Positions 26,876-35,926 of a stretch of DNA of 64,000 nucleotides are shown piece after piece; within the stretch, counting starts at the first letter, position 1, and each line of letters begins with the position of its first letter. The notes below the pieces were generated by a model. It saw only the letters and a program-made list of their open reading frames with translations. It had not been told where the DNA came from and did not search any database. The stretch is from Pseudomonas tolaasii NCPPB 2192. Its GTDB lineage: Bacteria; Pseudomonadota; Gammaproteobacteria; Pseudomonadales; Pseudomonadaceae. Location of the stretch: contig NZ_PHHD01000001.1 in NCBI RefSeq assembly GCF_002813445.1, positions 992,001 through 1,056,000 of the forward strand. The letters run 5' to 3'. The position numbers were made by a program, and so were the translations under genes.

Positions 26876-27417
26876 TGCAAACCGTTTTGCTGCACCTGAT
26901 GATCCAATGCGCGCTGTGGTCGCTGATGGCGATTGGCGGCAACACCGTGGCCATCGGCGACATTCACCGCTACACCGTGGTGGATATGCACTGGATCACC
27001 GACGCGCAATTCGTTGCCTTCTTCGCCCTTTCCCAGGCATTGCCGGGGCCCAACGGCATGTTCCTGGTGTTTATCGGCCAGCAGGCGGCGGGCCTGCCGG
27101 GAGCGCTGGTGGCCTTGCTGGCCAAGCTGGTGCCCTGCTCGGTGCTGGCGTACCTCGGCGCGGGCTGGCTGGAGAAGCACACGCAAACGCCTTGGGTGCA
27201 GCGCGTCAAACGCAGCCTGCTGCCGATTTCCATCGGCCTGATTCTCGCCTCCACCTACATCCTGATGAACAGCCTGGAAAACAACACCACCAGCCTGGTG
27301 CTGACCCTGGCCAGCGCCGCCGTGGTGTATTACACGCGGCTGAACGCGATCTGGCTGATCATCTTCGGCGTGCTGCTGGGCCTGGGCAGTGCATGGCTGG
27401 GAGTGAACTGGTTTTAG
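26875..27417 (+). CDS. Chromate transporter, short-chain subunit 2
   Basis: A 180-residue membrane protein corresponding to the C-terminal half of ChrA: IGGNTVAIGDIHRYTV then FFALSQALPGPNGMFLVFIGQQAAGLPGAL. The ATG at 26875 overlaps the previous stop by one base. The frame is open further upstream inside the first gene, but the family pattern starts here. The gene is followed by mdcR after 37 nt. Confidence 0.92.
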   Translation: MQTVLLHLMIQCALWSLMAIGGNTVAIGDIHRYTVVDMHWITDAQFVAFFALSQALPGPNGMFLVFIGQQAAGLPGALVALLAKLVPCSVLAYLGAGWLEKHTQTPWVQRVKRSLLPISIGLILASTYILMNSLENNTTSLVLTLASAAVVYYTRLNAIWLIIFGVLLGLGSAWLGVNWF

Positions 27418-27454
27418 GGGCACAATCGACGGCATTCGAACCAGAGTCACGGCC

Positions 27455-28369
27455 ATGCTGATCGACGAAGAATTCACCCTCAAGAAGCTGGAAATCTTCC
27501 TGGCGTTCATGCGCACCGGCAACCTGGCGCGTGCCGCCGCCGAGCTGCAAACCAGCAACGTCAGTGTGCACCGCGCCATCCACTCGCTGGAAAACGCCCT
27601 GCGCTGCCCGTTGTTCAAGCACGAGGGCCGCAACCTCACGCCGCTGGAAAGCGCCTACGTGCTGGAAGAACGCGCGCAGAAACTGGTGGCCGACGTGGTC
27701 GACAGCGTGCGCCTGACCCGCGAAGCCGCTGGCTTCTCCGCCGAGCGTTTCAAGCTGGGCTCGCTGTACTCGCTCACGGTAAAAACCGTGCCGCAGCTGA
27801 TCATGGGCCTGAAAATTCGCCGCAGCGAACTCAATATCGACCTGATCCTGGGCTCCAACTTCGACCTGCTCTACAAGCTCAAGAACATGGAAGTGGACGC
27901 GATCCTCATCTCCCTCGACGACCACGCCAACGACCCCGACTGCGAGCAGATCGCGCTGTTTTCCGACGATATTTTCCTGGCCACGCCGGCGGATTCACCC
28001 TTCGACCGCGAACAGCAAATCGACCTCGCCGACGTGCGCGACGCCACCTTCATCACCCTCACCCAGGGCTTTGCCACCCATCAGGATGGCAACCGCGTAT
28101 TCAAGCAGGCGGGGTTCGAGCCAAAGGTGGCGATGCAGGTCAATGACATTTTCACGTTGCTGAGTATGGTCAGCTCGGGTGTGGGCTATGCCTTGCTGCC
28201 AGGGCGAATTGCGGCGGTGTACGAGAACCGCGTGAAGCTGATACCGCTGCAACCCCGTTACCGGTTGCAGCAGCAGATTGGCGTGGTGTTTTTGAAGGCC
28301 AAGGAGCGCGACCCGAATTTGCTCGCGTTGCTGGCGGAATGCCGGATGTACGCCAACCGCCAGGCTTGA
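27455..28369 (+). CDS. mdcR: LysR-family regulator of malonate decarboxylase genes
   Basis: A transcription factor of 304 residues with an N-terminal winged helix (KLEIFLAFMRTGNLARAAAELQTSNVSVHRAIHSLENAL) and a LysR effector domain ending around YRLQQQIGVVFLKAKERDPN. Its place at the end of the mdc operon, convergent with madM, matches the mdcABCDEGHLM-R layout of other pseudomonads. It probably activates mdcA transcription in response to malonate; a LysR-type site stands in front of mdcA. Confidence 0.88.
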   Translation: MLIDEEFTLKKLEIFLAFMRTGNLARAAAELQTSNVSVHRAIHSLENALRCPLFKHEGRNLTPLESAYVLEERAQKLVADVVDSVRLTREAAGFSAERFKLGSLYSLTVKTVPQLIMGLKIRRSELNIDLILGSNFDLLYKLKNMEVDAILISLDDHANDPDCEQIALFSDDIFLATPADSPFDREQQIDLADVRDATFITLTQGFATHQDGNRVFKQAGFEPKVAMQVNDIFTLLSMVSSGVGYALLPGRIAAVYENRVKLIPLQPRYRLQQQIGVVFLKAKERDPNLLALLAECRMYANRQA

Positions 28370-28376
28370 GACCGCC

Positions 28377-28448
28377 ATCGCAGGCAAGCCAGCTCCCACA
28401 CTTGAATGCATTCACAAATCAAAAGGTGGGAGCGGGCTTGCCCGCGAT
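28377..28448. repeat. REP doublet, inward-facing type
   Basis: An inverted REP (ATCGCAGGCAAGCCAGCTCCCAC) is followed by a forward REP (GTGGGAGCGGGCTTGCCCGCGAT), 26 nt apart, between the convergent mdcR and madM genes. Confidence 0.85.
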
Positions 28449-28471
28449 GAGGCCATCAAAGCCAGCGACAA

Positions 28472-29236
28472 TCAGCCGACCAAGCCACGCACAATGAAGT
28501 AGAGCACCGAAGGCCCCAACAAACACCCAAGCCCGGTATGAAACGTCGCGGTCAACGCGCCATACGGCACCAACCGCCGATCCGTCGCGGCCAGCCCGGC
28601 CGTCACACCGCTGACCGTTCCGGCCAACCCGCCAAACACCATCGCCGAACGCGGGTTGTCCAGCCCCATCCAGCGCGCCGCCACCGGCGTGCCGACCATC
28701 ACCAGAATCGCCTTGATCAACCCCGTGGCAATCGACAGCGCCATCACATCCGAGGTCGCGCCAATCGCCGCACCGGTGACCGGGCCGACGATGTAGGTCA
28801 CGGCACCGGCGCCAATGGTGGTCATGCTGATCGCATCGCGGTAACCAAAGGCCCAGGCCATGCTCGCGCCGACGATAAACGGCAGCACCGTACCCAGCAG
28901 CAGCGCCACCACACCAATCAATCCGGCCTTGCGCGCCTCGGTGGCCTGCACTTCAAACGCCGTGGCGACAATCGCAAAGTCACGCAGCATCGCGCCGCCC
29001 ATCAAGCCAATACCGGAGAACAGTGCCATGTCCGCCAGGCCTTTTTGCCCGCCGGTCACGGTGCCGCCCACCCAGGCCAGTACCAGCCCGATGACGATGG
29101 CAATCGCCGAACCATGAATGCGCCCGAACGTCAGGCGCTTGGACAGCACCACAGAAATCCACATCACCACGCCGACAAAAGCAAAGGCGGTAACCAGGCT
29201 GTTATTTTCCAGACCCTTATCAATGAGCGCCCACAT
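28472..29236 (-). CDS. madM: Malonate transporter subunit MadM
   Basis: Large membrane subunit of the MadLM malonate:Na+ symporter, 254 residues with about eight hydrophobic segments. It is read with madL (one nucleotide between stop and start). The repeated Gly-rich helices (GSAIAIVIGLVLAWVGGTVTGG, LLGTVLPFIVGASMAWAFGYRD, GAVTYIVGPVTGAAIGATSDV) are those of the family. It would supply malonate to the decarboxylase encoded upstream. Confidence 0.92.
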   Translation of the reverse strand: MWALIDKGLENNSLVTAFAFVGVVMWISVVLSKRLTFGRIHGSAIAIVIGLVLAWVGGTVTGGQKGLADMALFSGIGLMGGAMLRDFAIVATAFEVQATEARKAGLIGVVALLLGTVLPFIVGASMAWAFGYRDAISMTTIGAGAVTYIVGPVTGAAIGATSDVMALSIATGLIKAILVMVGTPVAARWMGLDNPRSAMVFGGLAGTVSGVTAGLAATDRRLVPYGALTATFHTGLGCLLGPSVLYFIVRGLVG

Positions 29237-29237
29237 A

Positions 29238-29642
29238 TCAGCGCCCTCCCGCTACAGCAATCAGTGGTTCTTCGGCGGGTAACGGCTCGCCCTTGTGCGT
29301 TCGGCTGATCAGGGCAATCGTGCAACCGCACACCACCACCGAGCCGATCGCCGCCAGCACCGCGACCGGGCCGCCATGCAGCGCAGTCACCACGTTTTGT
29401 TGCGCGGCCATCGCCACCACCACGGGGATGTACATGGCGCCCCAAAAGCCCACGCCCATTTCGCAATCCTTGGTCATGCCGCCGCGCTTTTGCATCCACA
29501 AGCGCGCGCAGATCAGCAGGATCATGGCGATGCCCACCCCGCCCACATTGGATTTGACGCCGAGCAAAACGCCGAGCATGTCGCCCAGGATCACGCCCGC
29601 CAACATGCAGATCGCCAGCAATGCCACACCGTAAATAATCAT
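29238..29642 (-). CDS. madL: Malonate transporter subunit MadL
   Basis: Small subunit of the MadLM malonate transporter, 134 residues with four membrane helices: IYGVALLAICMLAGVILGDMLG, GGVGIAMILLICARLWM, VGFWGAMYIPVVVAMAA and VLAAIGSVVVCGCTIALIS. The ATG at 29642 follows GAGG; a TTG further upstream is less likely. It lies 67 nt after mdcH and directly before madM. Confidence 0.92.
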   Translation of the reverse strand: MIIYGVALLAICMLAGVILGDMLGVLLGVKSNVGGVGIAMILLICARLWMQKRGGMTKDCEMGVGFWGAMYIPVVVAMAAQQNVVTALHGGPVAVLAAIGSVVVCGCTIALISRTHKGEPLPAEEPLIAVAGGR

Positions 29643-29709
29643 GATCGTTGTCCTCAAAGTGCTCGTTCGAAATTGTTGTTTTTGTGCTTCGAAAGCCTTG
29701 GGTGGTGCT

Positions 29710-30609
29710 TTATCGGTGGCGGCGCTCCTCCTCTTGCAGCAGGGCCTGCAAAGTGTCCAGGCGCGCGCCTTCGCAGGCGATCACCGTGCCTTGTTCAAAC
29801 ACCCGGCGTGACAGGCCGGTGAGCACCGCGCCCGGCGGCAGTTCGATTTGCAGGCGCACGCCGCGCTCATAGGCGCTTTGCACGGTGCCGCGCCAGTCGA
29901 CGACGCGGCACATATTGAAGGCCAGGTCGTCGCGCAACTGCTCAGGGTTGTGGATGGGCCGTGCGCGGGTGCTGCTCAGGTAGGTGATACGCGGCGGCTT
30001 GAGCGTGACAAAGGCGTGCGCCAATACCTGGGCCGGTTGCTCCAGCAGCGCGCAATGGGACGGCACACTCACGGCCAGGCGCCTGGCGACGCCGTTGCCT
30101 TTGACGCGGTCGGCGACGCGCCGCATGGCCTCGTCGCTGCCGGCGATAACGGTCTGGTTGTCGGCGTTGATATTGGCCAGATACACCGGGGTTTCGGGGC
30201 TGTGGATTTCCACCAGCAGTCTTTCGACTGTGGATAAATCAGGGCCTATCAACGCTGTCATGCCATAGCCCTGTGGATAAGCGCTTTGCATCAGCTCGCC
30301 ACGCAGGCTGACCAGCTTCACCGCCTCGGCAAAGTCCAGCGCGCCCGCGATTACTGCCGCCGGATAAGCCCCGATGGACAGGCCCGCGACATAATCCGGC
30401 GTGTGGTGCAGCAGGCGGGCATGGGCCACGCCGGCAATCAACAGGCACAACTGAACCGCACGGGTATTCGTCAGCGCCTGTGCAGAATCCAGTGCGCGAA
30501 CGTTCTCGCCCAAGGCATCACTGGCTTCCTCCAGCACATCAGCGCGCAACTGCTGGAGCATGCCCGGCCGTTGCGCGCCCTGCCCCGGAAACACCAAAAG
30601 GCTGCTCAT
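29710..30609 (-). CDS. mdcH: Malonate decarboxylase epsilon subunit (malonyl-CoA:ACP transacylase-like)
   Basis: Malonyltransferase that first charges the MdcC acyl carrier with malonate. The 299-residue FabD-like fold begins LLVFPGQGAQRPGM, has the nucleophile motif GLSIGAYPA (GxSxG), and the distal histidine in VPSHCALL. The start ATG at 30609 overlaps the end of mdcG. Confidence 0.95.
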   Translation of the reverse strand: MSSLLVFPGQGAQRPGMLQQLRADVLEEASDALGENVRALDSAQALTNTRAVQLCLLIAGVAHARLLHHTPDYVAGLSIGAYPAAVIAGALDFAEAVKLVSLRGELMQSAYPQGYGMTALIGPDLSTVERLLVEIHSPETPVYLANINADNQTVIAGSDEAMRRVADRVKGNGVARRLAVSVPSHCALLEQPAQVLAHAFVTLKPPRITYLSSTRARPIHNPEQLRDDLAFNMCRVVDWRGTVQSAYERGVRLQIELPPGAVLTGLSRRVFEQGTVIACEGARLDTLQALLQEEERRHR

Positions 30610-31202
30610 GCCGCGGCCTGCCACGGGTCGAGTACCAAATGCGCGCCACTGGCGGTTTTCAGCAGCACCCGCCGCGAACCACCGGCCCATTCACGCAAGG
30701 CGACGGCGCCGAAAGGCGTTTGCACTTGCAGGTCCACGGCGCAAGGCGCTGTGTCGAGCATGGCCAGCAAATCCCGAGCATCGGCACGCGTCAGCGGTTC
30801 GGGGGTGCGCAGGATCAAATCCAGATCGCTCTGTGGGTGCAAGGCCTCGATGCCCGTGGCCAGTTCAAACCCTGCGCTGCCCGTCACGCCCCAGCTTCTG
30901 TTCGCCAGCACAGGCCGCAACACGGCAAGCGCGCGCACCGCCGGTAAATCCCGTGGTGACAGGACGTCACGCAACGCTTCCGGCGTGACGCAGCGCAGCA
31001 CACTCGCCAGCGGCATCACGGCGGCGAAGCGTTGATCACGCGAACGCCCGCGCACGCCGACCGCCACACAGCCAGGTTCAGCGACGGCGCGCCGCACCAC
31101 CACCGGCTGACCGGCGCCGACCGCCTGCACCGCCCAGGCCGGCGCCTCGGCAGGCAGGTGCGCCGGGGTCATGCCCCAGAGCAAGTCGTGGGCGTTCACC
31201 AT
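30606..31202 (-). CDS. mdcG: Malonate decarboxylase holo-ACP synthase
   Basis: Phosphoribosyl-dephospho-CoA transferase that attaches the 2'-(5''-phosphoribosyl)-3'-dephospho-CoA prosthetic group to MdcC. The 198-residue product has the nucleotidyltransferase-like motif WGVTGSAGFELATG and QSDLDLILRTP with two metal-binding aspartates, followed by AVDLQVQTPFGAVAL. The start at 31202 overlaps the mdcE stop. The group itself is made by MdcB. Confidence 0.93.
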   Translation of the reverse strand: MVNAHDLLWGMTPAHLPAEAPAWAVQAVGAGQPVVVRRAVAEPGCVAVGVRGRSRDQRFAAVMPLASVLRCVTPEALRDVLSPRDLPAVRALAVLRPVLANRSWGVTGSAGFELATGIEALHPQSDLDLILRTPEPLTRADARDLLAMLDTAPCAVDLQVQTPFGAVALREWAGGSRRVLLKTASGAHLVLDPWQAAA

Positions 31203-31966
31203 TGCTCCCGCAACAGTTGGCGTACATGGCTGGAAGCCGCGCGGTTGGCGGCGCCGAGGCGGCCGCTCAAGTCGCGGCCATCGATATCCTTGATCGCATT
31301 CAGCAGGCAATCACTCACCCGCGCCACGTCGTCCGACGTGGGCTGTTCAATCTGGCTGACCGACAAGGTTTCCCACAGCAAACCGAGGCTGGCGTAGCTG
31401 TCGATGTCATAGGCCATGGGCGGCACGCTGGCGGCCAGGGCTTCCAGCTCTTCGACACTGCGCAAGGTCACCCGCGCGGCCGACGCCTTGCCCATGGCGT
31501 GCACCATCACGCCGGGGTCGCGCAGGGCGATCAGGCGGTTGGCCTGGTAACCGTGGGCGAGGAACGCGCCGGACATGGCCTTGCCCACCAGCAGCGCAAT
31601 CACCGGGTGCCCGGCGAGCCGAGCACGGGCGTAGCTGTCGGCAGCGGCGGCCAGGGCCTGATGGATGCCGAGGGCCTCTTCGCGACGACCATAAGCCTGG
31701 CTCGGCACGTCGACGATGGCGATGATCGGGCGCTTGTCGCCACGGGCGATGGCTTCATCCACGGCTTTGGCCAGGCCCCACCCTTCGAGCAAGCCGACCT
31801 CGCCATTGCGGGCGCGGGGAAAGCGGTTTTGCGGGTCGGTGACCACGGCAATAAAACGCACCGCCTGTTCGCCCAATACGCCATCGGCGACTTTCAGCGA
31901 GTCCGGCAAACCCTCAACCGGCGTTGCGCCAGCGCTCAATGCGTTGAACCACTGCAAGCCTCTCAT
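31196..31966 (-). CDS. mdcE: Malonate decarboxylase gamma subunit
   Basis: With MdcD it decarboxylates malonyl-S-ACP to acetyl-S-ACP. The 256-residue carboxyltransferase-type protein has the crotonase-like fold pattern IIAIVDVPSQAYGRREEALGIHQ and VIALLVGKAMSGAFLAHGYQA. The start at 31966 overlaps the mdcD stop (ATGA). Consistent with the family, it lacks a biotin partner. Confidence 0.95.
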   Translation of the reverse strand: MRGLQWFNALSAGATPVEGLPDSLKVADGVLGEQAVRFIAVVTDPQNRFPRARNGEVGLLEGWGLAKAVDEAIARGDKRPIIAIVDVPSQAYGRREEALGIHQALAAAADSYARARLAGHPVIALLVGKAMSGAFLAHGYQANRLIALRDPGVMVHAMGKASAARVTLRSVEELEALAASVPPMAYDIDSYASLGLLWETLSVSQIEQPTSDDVARVSDCLLNAIKDIDGRDLSGRLGAANRAASSHVRQLLREQW

Positions 31967-32805
31967 GAGCGTTCTCCCTGATACAGCGCGCGCACCGTCG
32001 CCGGGTCGATCTGCGGCGTGGCGTCGAGTTCGGCCAAACGCGCGAGGTAGAAATCGGCCTGGCGGCTGCGTTGTTGAGTCGGCAAACCTTGCTCCAGCAG
32101 TTCGGTGACGGTCTGTTGGATTTGCGCCACATCGTCCGCCACATAGCGGTCGGCCAGGCCACTGTTGAAGCGTTGCTCGCCGCCGGTAAGGCTCCAGATG
32201 AAAGGCCGGTCGCGGGAGTCGTACTCGTCCAGCCCGGCTTCCTGCTCGATCACTTGCGGGCCATTGAGGCCCAAACGTGCTTCGCGAGTCACGACCAGAT
32301 AGCTGCACAGGCCCGCCGCGATGGACATGCCACCAAAACAACCGACACTGCCCGCCACCACGCCGATCACCGGCTGGTACTGGCGCAGGTCGACAATCGC
32401 CGCGTGGATATCGGCAATCGCCGCCAGGCCGAGGTTGGCTTCCTGCAGGCGTACGCCGCCGGTTTCCAGCAGCAAGACTGCGCGAGTCGGCACGCCTTTG
32501 CGGTTGTCCTCAGCCGCCAGCTCCAGTGCGCCCGCGATTTTTGCGCCGCCCACTTCGCCGAGGCTGCCGCCCTGAAAATTGCCTTCAATGGCGGCGATGA
32601 CCACGGGTTTTCCGTCGATGCTGCCCTTGGCGATCACCACGCCGTCATCCGCCTGTGGCACCACGCCCTGGCGACTCAGCCACGGCGACATGACGCGTTG
32701 AAACGGGTCGATCAGTTCGCGGCAGGTACCGGCGTCCAGCAAAGCCTTGGCCCGTTGCCGCGCGCCGAGTTCGACGAAGCTGTGTTTAGCCCGCAAATCA
32801 GTCAT
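31963..32805 (-). CDS. mdcD: Malonate decarboxylase beta subunit
   Basis: Partner of MdcE in decarboxylation, 280 residues. It shows the acyl-CoA carboxylase beta-like core: FQGGSLGEVGGAKIAGALELA, LLLETGGVRLQEANLGLAAIADIHAAI and VAGSVGCFGGMSIAAGLCSYLVV. The start at 32805 overlaps the end of mdcC. The tight overlaps along the operon suggest coupled translation of the complex. Confidence 0.96.
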   Translation of the reverse strand: MTDLRAKHSFVELGARQRAKALLDAGTCRELIDPFQRVMSPWLSRQGVVPQADDGVVIAKGSIDGKPVVIAAIEGNFQGGSLGEVGGAKIAGALELAAEDNRKGVPTRAVLLLETGGVRLQEANLGLAAIADIHAAIVDLRQYQPVIGVVAGSVGCFGGMSIAAGLCSYLVVTREARLGLNGPQVIEQEAGLDEYDSRDRPFIWSLTGGEQRFNSGLADRYVADDVAQIQQTVTELLEQGLPTQQRSRQADFYLARLAELDATPQIDPATVRALYQGERS

Positions 32806-33097
32806 GGCCGATCTCCTCGAAACCCTGCTCCAGGCGCAAACGCACCACGCCGGGGGTGGCGCCGAAATCGTGAATATCAATGTTCAACGCCGGCGGTGTC
32901 TGCTCCAGGAACATGCGCTCGAACAGATGTTGCCAGCGTTGTTCGGCGCCATTGACCGAGGTCTGCACCTGGATGGTCAGCGTGCCCGGCGTGCCCGGTT
33001 CCAGCAGCACTTCAAGGTCGCCCGAGCCGACGCAACCCACCAGTGCGCGGCCTTTGGGCGGCTGCCCGGCGGGGAATTCAAAGGATAAGGTTTCCAT
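32798..33097 (-). CDS. mdcC: Malonate decarboxylase acyl carrier protein (delta subunit)
   Basis: The small acyl carrier of the complex, 99 residues. The prosthetic group is attached to the serine in VGSGDLEV (Ser25), the known site in the family. The start ATG at 33097 overlaps the mdcB stop (TGATG). MdcB and MdcG make and attach the group, MdcH loads malonate, MdcA exchanges acyl groups and MdcDE decarboxylate. Confidence 0.95.
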   Translation of the reverse strand: METLSFEFPAGQPPKGRALVGCVGSGDLEVLLEPGTPGTLTIQVQTSVNGAEQRWQHLFERMFLEQTPPALNIDIHDFGATPGVVRLRLEQGFEEIGHD

Positions 33098-33930
33098 CAA
33101 AACGCTCCGTCGAGGCGGTCGATAAACAGGCAGGCGGCCAACAGGTCGGCGGCGCCGCCGGGGGAGGCATTCAGGGCCAGTAATTGCTGGTCGAGTTCGT
33201 GCAATTGGCGGCGCCCGGCGAGGGTGGCGCTGCCGCCCGCGTCGAGTACGGCTTGCGCGCCGAGTTGCATCGCGCTGATGCCTTCAGGGCCTGCGCGGTA
33301 GAGCACGCAGGTGTCGGCCAGCTCGGTCATGATGGCGAGCAGTGCATCCAGCCGGGCGTTCTGTTCGCCGCTGTTTTGCAGACGGCTTTTACGCAGTTGC
33401 GGCAGGCCGCGCTGCACCACCGACGGGAAACCGAGCTGGGCTTCCTCACGGGCACCGCGTGCGCCGTAACGTTGGGCAACTTGCGCGCCGTGGCTCATGG
33501 GTTGTGGCGCATAGCGGTCGTTGAGCAAGGCCAGTTTTGCCGCAGTCAGCGTGACCGCGCGAGGTGCCAGGGCAGCCGCTGCGGTGAGCAAGCCTAGCGC
33601 CCAGATGGCGCCGCGATGGGTATTCACGCCTTGGGTGGTGGCGAGCATCGCCTCTTCACCTTCGCGGCCGATTCGCCCAAGGGCTTCGCGCAGGGGCAAT
33701 CCGACTTCACCGAATTCAATGGCCGCTTCGGCCATTTCCTTGAACATCGGCCACAGCGACAGCGCCGAGGCGTGCATCAGGCCCAGGTGCAAATCGCTGT
33801 GGGCGCCGTTGCCGCGACGGTCCACCAGGGCAGGTTTGGGCGACAAGTCCGCCTCGTCGATCAACGCTTCGACGGCCAGGTCGGCCAGGCGATCCGCGAG
33901 GCTGAGTTCATGCAGTTTGAGGGCGCGCAT
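33097..33930 (-). CDS. mdcB: Triphosphoribosyl-dephospho-CoA synthase
   Basis: Makes the prosthetic-group precursor from dephospho-CoA and ATP, as CitG does for citrate lyase. The 277-residue helical protein carries SPKPALVDRRGNGAHSDL and TTQGVNTHRGAIWALG, the nucleotide-binding motifs of the CitG/MdcB family, and ends with GGAADLLAACLFIDRL. It follows mdcA with no gap. Confidence 0.95.
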   Translation of the reverse strand: MRALKLHELSLADRLADLAVEALIDEADLSPKPALVDRRGNGAHSDLHLGLMHASALSLWPMFKEMAEAAIEFGEVGLPLREALGRIGREGEEAMLATTQGVNTHRGAIWALGLLTAAAALAPRAVTLTAAKLALLNDRYAPQPMSHGAQVAQRYGARGAREEAQLGFPSVVQRGLPQLRKSRLQNSGEQNARLDALLAIMTELADTCVLYRAGPEGISAMQLGAQAVLDAGGSATLAGRRQLHELDQQLLALNASPGGAADLLAACLFIDRLDGAF

Positions 33931-35601
33931 TTACCAGCTCCTGAACTTGGCGGGCGGGTTGTACAGGCCGCCGGACCAGTCCACCAGGTCGGCCACGCTC
34001 TTGGCGGCCAGCAGCTCGCGGGTGGCGTCGGTGCGGCGGATGCCCAAGTCTTCGGGCAAGGCGATCAAGCCTTCACGGCGCATGCGCGCGGTGTCTTTTG
34101 GGTTGTGACGCAGGCCGATGGCGGTCACGCCGGCGACGGCGGCGATCATGGCCTGGCGCTCTTCCAGCGAGCGCGCCTTGTAGAGGTAGGCGATGCCTTC
34201 TTCCGTGAGCAGGTGAGTCACGTCGTCGCCGTAGATCATGATCGGCGCCAGGGGCATGCCGCTTTTTCGCGCCACTTCCACGGCATCGAGGGTGTCGACA
34301 AAGGTGGGCTTGCCGCCTTCCTGGAAGGTTTCGACCATTTGCACCACGAGCTTTTTGCCGCGTTCGAGCAGGGCTTCCGGGGCGTCGTCGTGGCGCATGT
34401 CCAGCCACGCCGGGGTGCCATGGCGACGGCCGCGCGGGTCATGGCCCATGTTCGGCGCACCACCAAAACCGGCAAGGCGGCCACGAGTGACTGTGGAGGA
34501 ATGCCCGTCGCCGTCCACTTGCAGGGTGGCGCCGATAAACAGGTCCACCGCATATTGGCCAGCGAGTTGGCAGAACATCCGGTTGGAACGCATCGAGCCG
34601 TCGCGGCCGGTGAAAAACACGTCCGGCCGCGCGGCGATGTAGTTTTCCATGCCCAGTTCGGTGCCGAAGCAATGCACGCTTTCCACCCAGCCGCTTTCGA
34701 TGGCGGGGATCAGGGTCGGGTGGGGGTTGAGGGTCCAGTTGCGGCAGATCTTGCCCTTCAGGCCAAGGGATTCGCCGTAGGTCGGCAGGATCAATTCAAT
34801 GGCGGAGGTGTTGAAGCCGATGCCATGGTTGAGCGACTGCACATTGTGTTTTTCGTAGATGCCACGGATCGCCATCATCGCCATCAGCACATGCACCGGC
34901 TTGATATGCCGCGGGTCGCGGGTGAATAGCGGCTCGATGTAGAACGGCCTGTCGGCCACCACCACAAAATCCACCCAACTTGCCGGGATGTCGACGCGGG
35001 GCAAGTCGGACACGTCGTCCACCAACTGGTTGACCTGCACGATGACAATGCCATCGCTGAACGCGGCGGGTTCGATCAGCGCCGGGGTGTCTTCGGTGCT
35101 GGCACCGGTGTAGATGTTTCCGGCGCGGTCGGCCATGAAACCGGCGGAGAGCACCACGTTGGGAATCAGGTCCACCACCAGCCGCGCGTAGAGTTCGATG
35201 TAGGTGTGAATCGCGCCGATTTCCAGCAGGCCGTCTTCGAGCAACTGGCTGATGCGCAGGGACTGGGTGCCGGCGAAAGAGAAATCCAGCTTGCGGGCGA
35301 TGCCTTTTTCAAACAGGTCCAGGTGTTCGGAACGGCCGACGCTGGGCATGATCATGTGCAAATCGTGGAGCTTGGCCGGGTCGGTTTTGGCCAGGGAGCG
35401 CGACAGGAAGTCGGCTTGTTTCTGGTTGTTGCCTTCGAGCACCACGCGGTCGCCGGGGAGGATCAGGGCTTCCAGGGCCTCGACGATCTTGTCGCTGGGC
35501 AACACGGCCCCGTCTGCATACTGTTTGACCCGCCCGAGCCGCCGCTGCTTCTCGTCGCGCCGCCGCGTCCAGCGCGAATCGGGGGTGATGGGTGTTGTCA
35601 T
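33931..35601 (-). CDS. mdcA: Malonate decarboxylase alpha subunit (acetyl-S-ACP:malonate transferase)
   Basis: Transferase that swaps acetate for malonate on the carrier protein. The 556-residue product has the family start (RWTRRRDEKQRRLGRV) and the CoA-transferase-like core GDRVVLEGNNQKQADFLSRSLA and LHDLHMIMPSVGRSEH. It is the first gene of the mdcABCDEGH-madLM operon. A GTGGAG ribosome site precedes the ATG. A probable MdcR site lies 80 nt upstream. Confidence 0.97.
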   Translation of the reverse strand: MTTPITPDSRWTRRRDEKQRRLGRVKQYADGAVLPSDKIVEALEALILPGDRVVLEGNNQKQADFLSRSLAKTDPAKLHDLHMIMPSVGRSEHLDLFEKGIARKLDFSFAGTQSLRISQLLEDGLLEIGAIHTYIELYARLVVDLIPNVVLSAGFMADRAGNIYTGASTEDTPALIEPAAFSDGIVIVQVNQLVDDVSDLPRVDIPASWVDFVVVADRPFYIEPLFTRDPRHIKPVHVLMAMMAIRGIYEKHNVQSLNHGIGFNTSAIELILPTYGESLGLKGKICRNWTLNPHPTLIPAIESGWVESVHCFGTELGMENYIAARPDVFFTGRDGSMRSNRMFCQLAGQYAVDLFIGATLQVDGDGHSSTVTRGRLAGFGGAPNMGHDPRGRRHGTPAWLDMRHDDAPEALLERGKKLVVQMVETFQEGGKPTFVDTLDAVEVARKSGMPLAPIMIYGDDVTHLLTEEGIAYLYKARSLEERQAMIAAVAGVTAIGLRHNPKDTARMRREGLIALPEDLGIRRTDATRELLAAKSVADLVDWSGGLYNPPAKFRSW

Positions 35602-35680
35602 GGTGGCTCCACGGGGGTTGGTGTCGTGGGGCTACCTTAGGAGTGAATCAGCGGGGCATCAATCAAGCGCGGCGGCGGAT

Positions 35681-35699
35681 CGTTACGGTTGCAGTAACG
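35681..35699. promoter_or_regulatory. Probable MdcR (LysR-type) binding site upstream of mdcA
   Basis: CGTTAC and GTAACG flank 7 nt, giving the LysR T-N11-A pattern. It lies 80 nt before the mdcA start. Assignment to MdcR is from position. Confidence 0.6.
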
Positions 35700-35743
35700 G
35701 ACTATCAGCAAAAACGGACTTTTGCCGAACGAAGATTAAAAAT

Positions 35744-35830
35744 GTGGGAGCTGGCTTGCCCGCGATGGCGGTGGGTCAGCCATGAAATTGTCGACAGATA
35801 TTCCGCTATCGCAGGCAAGCCAGCTCCCAC
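35744..35830. repeat. REPIN, loop class A
   Basis: A GTGGGAGCTGGCTTGCCCGCGAT REP and its inverted copy around a loop beginning GGCGGTGGGTCAGCCA. Together with the next repeat it fills much of the 482-nt space upstream of mdcA (35602-36083). Confidence 0.88.
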
Positions 35831-35858
35831 ATTGGTTCGGTGGTGGTCCCTGTAGTTT

Positions 35859-35910
35859 GATCGTTCCCACGCTTTGCGTGGGAATGCCGCCTGGGACGCT
35901 CCGCGTCCCG
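35859..35910. repeat. Half copy of the GATCGTTCCCACGC repeat
   Basis: GATCGTTCCCACGCTTTGCG then GGGACGCTCCGCGTCCC. It matches the left half of the element at 9161 and is only 28 nt from a REPIN. Confidence 0.78.
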
Positions 35911-35926
35911 CCAGCCAGCGCAAGGC

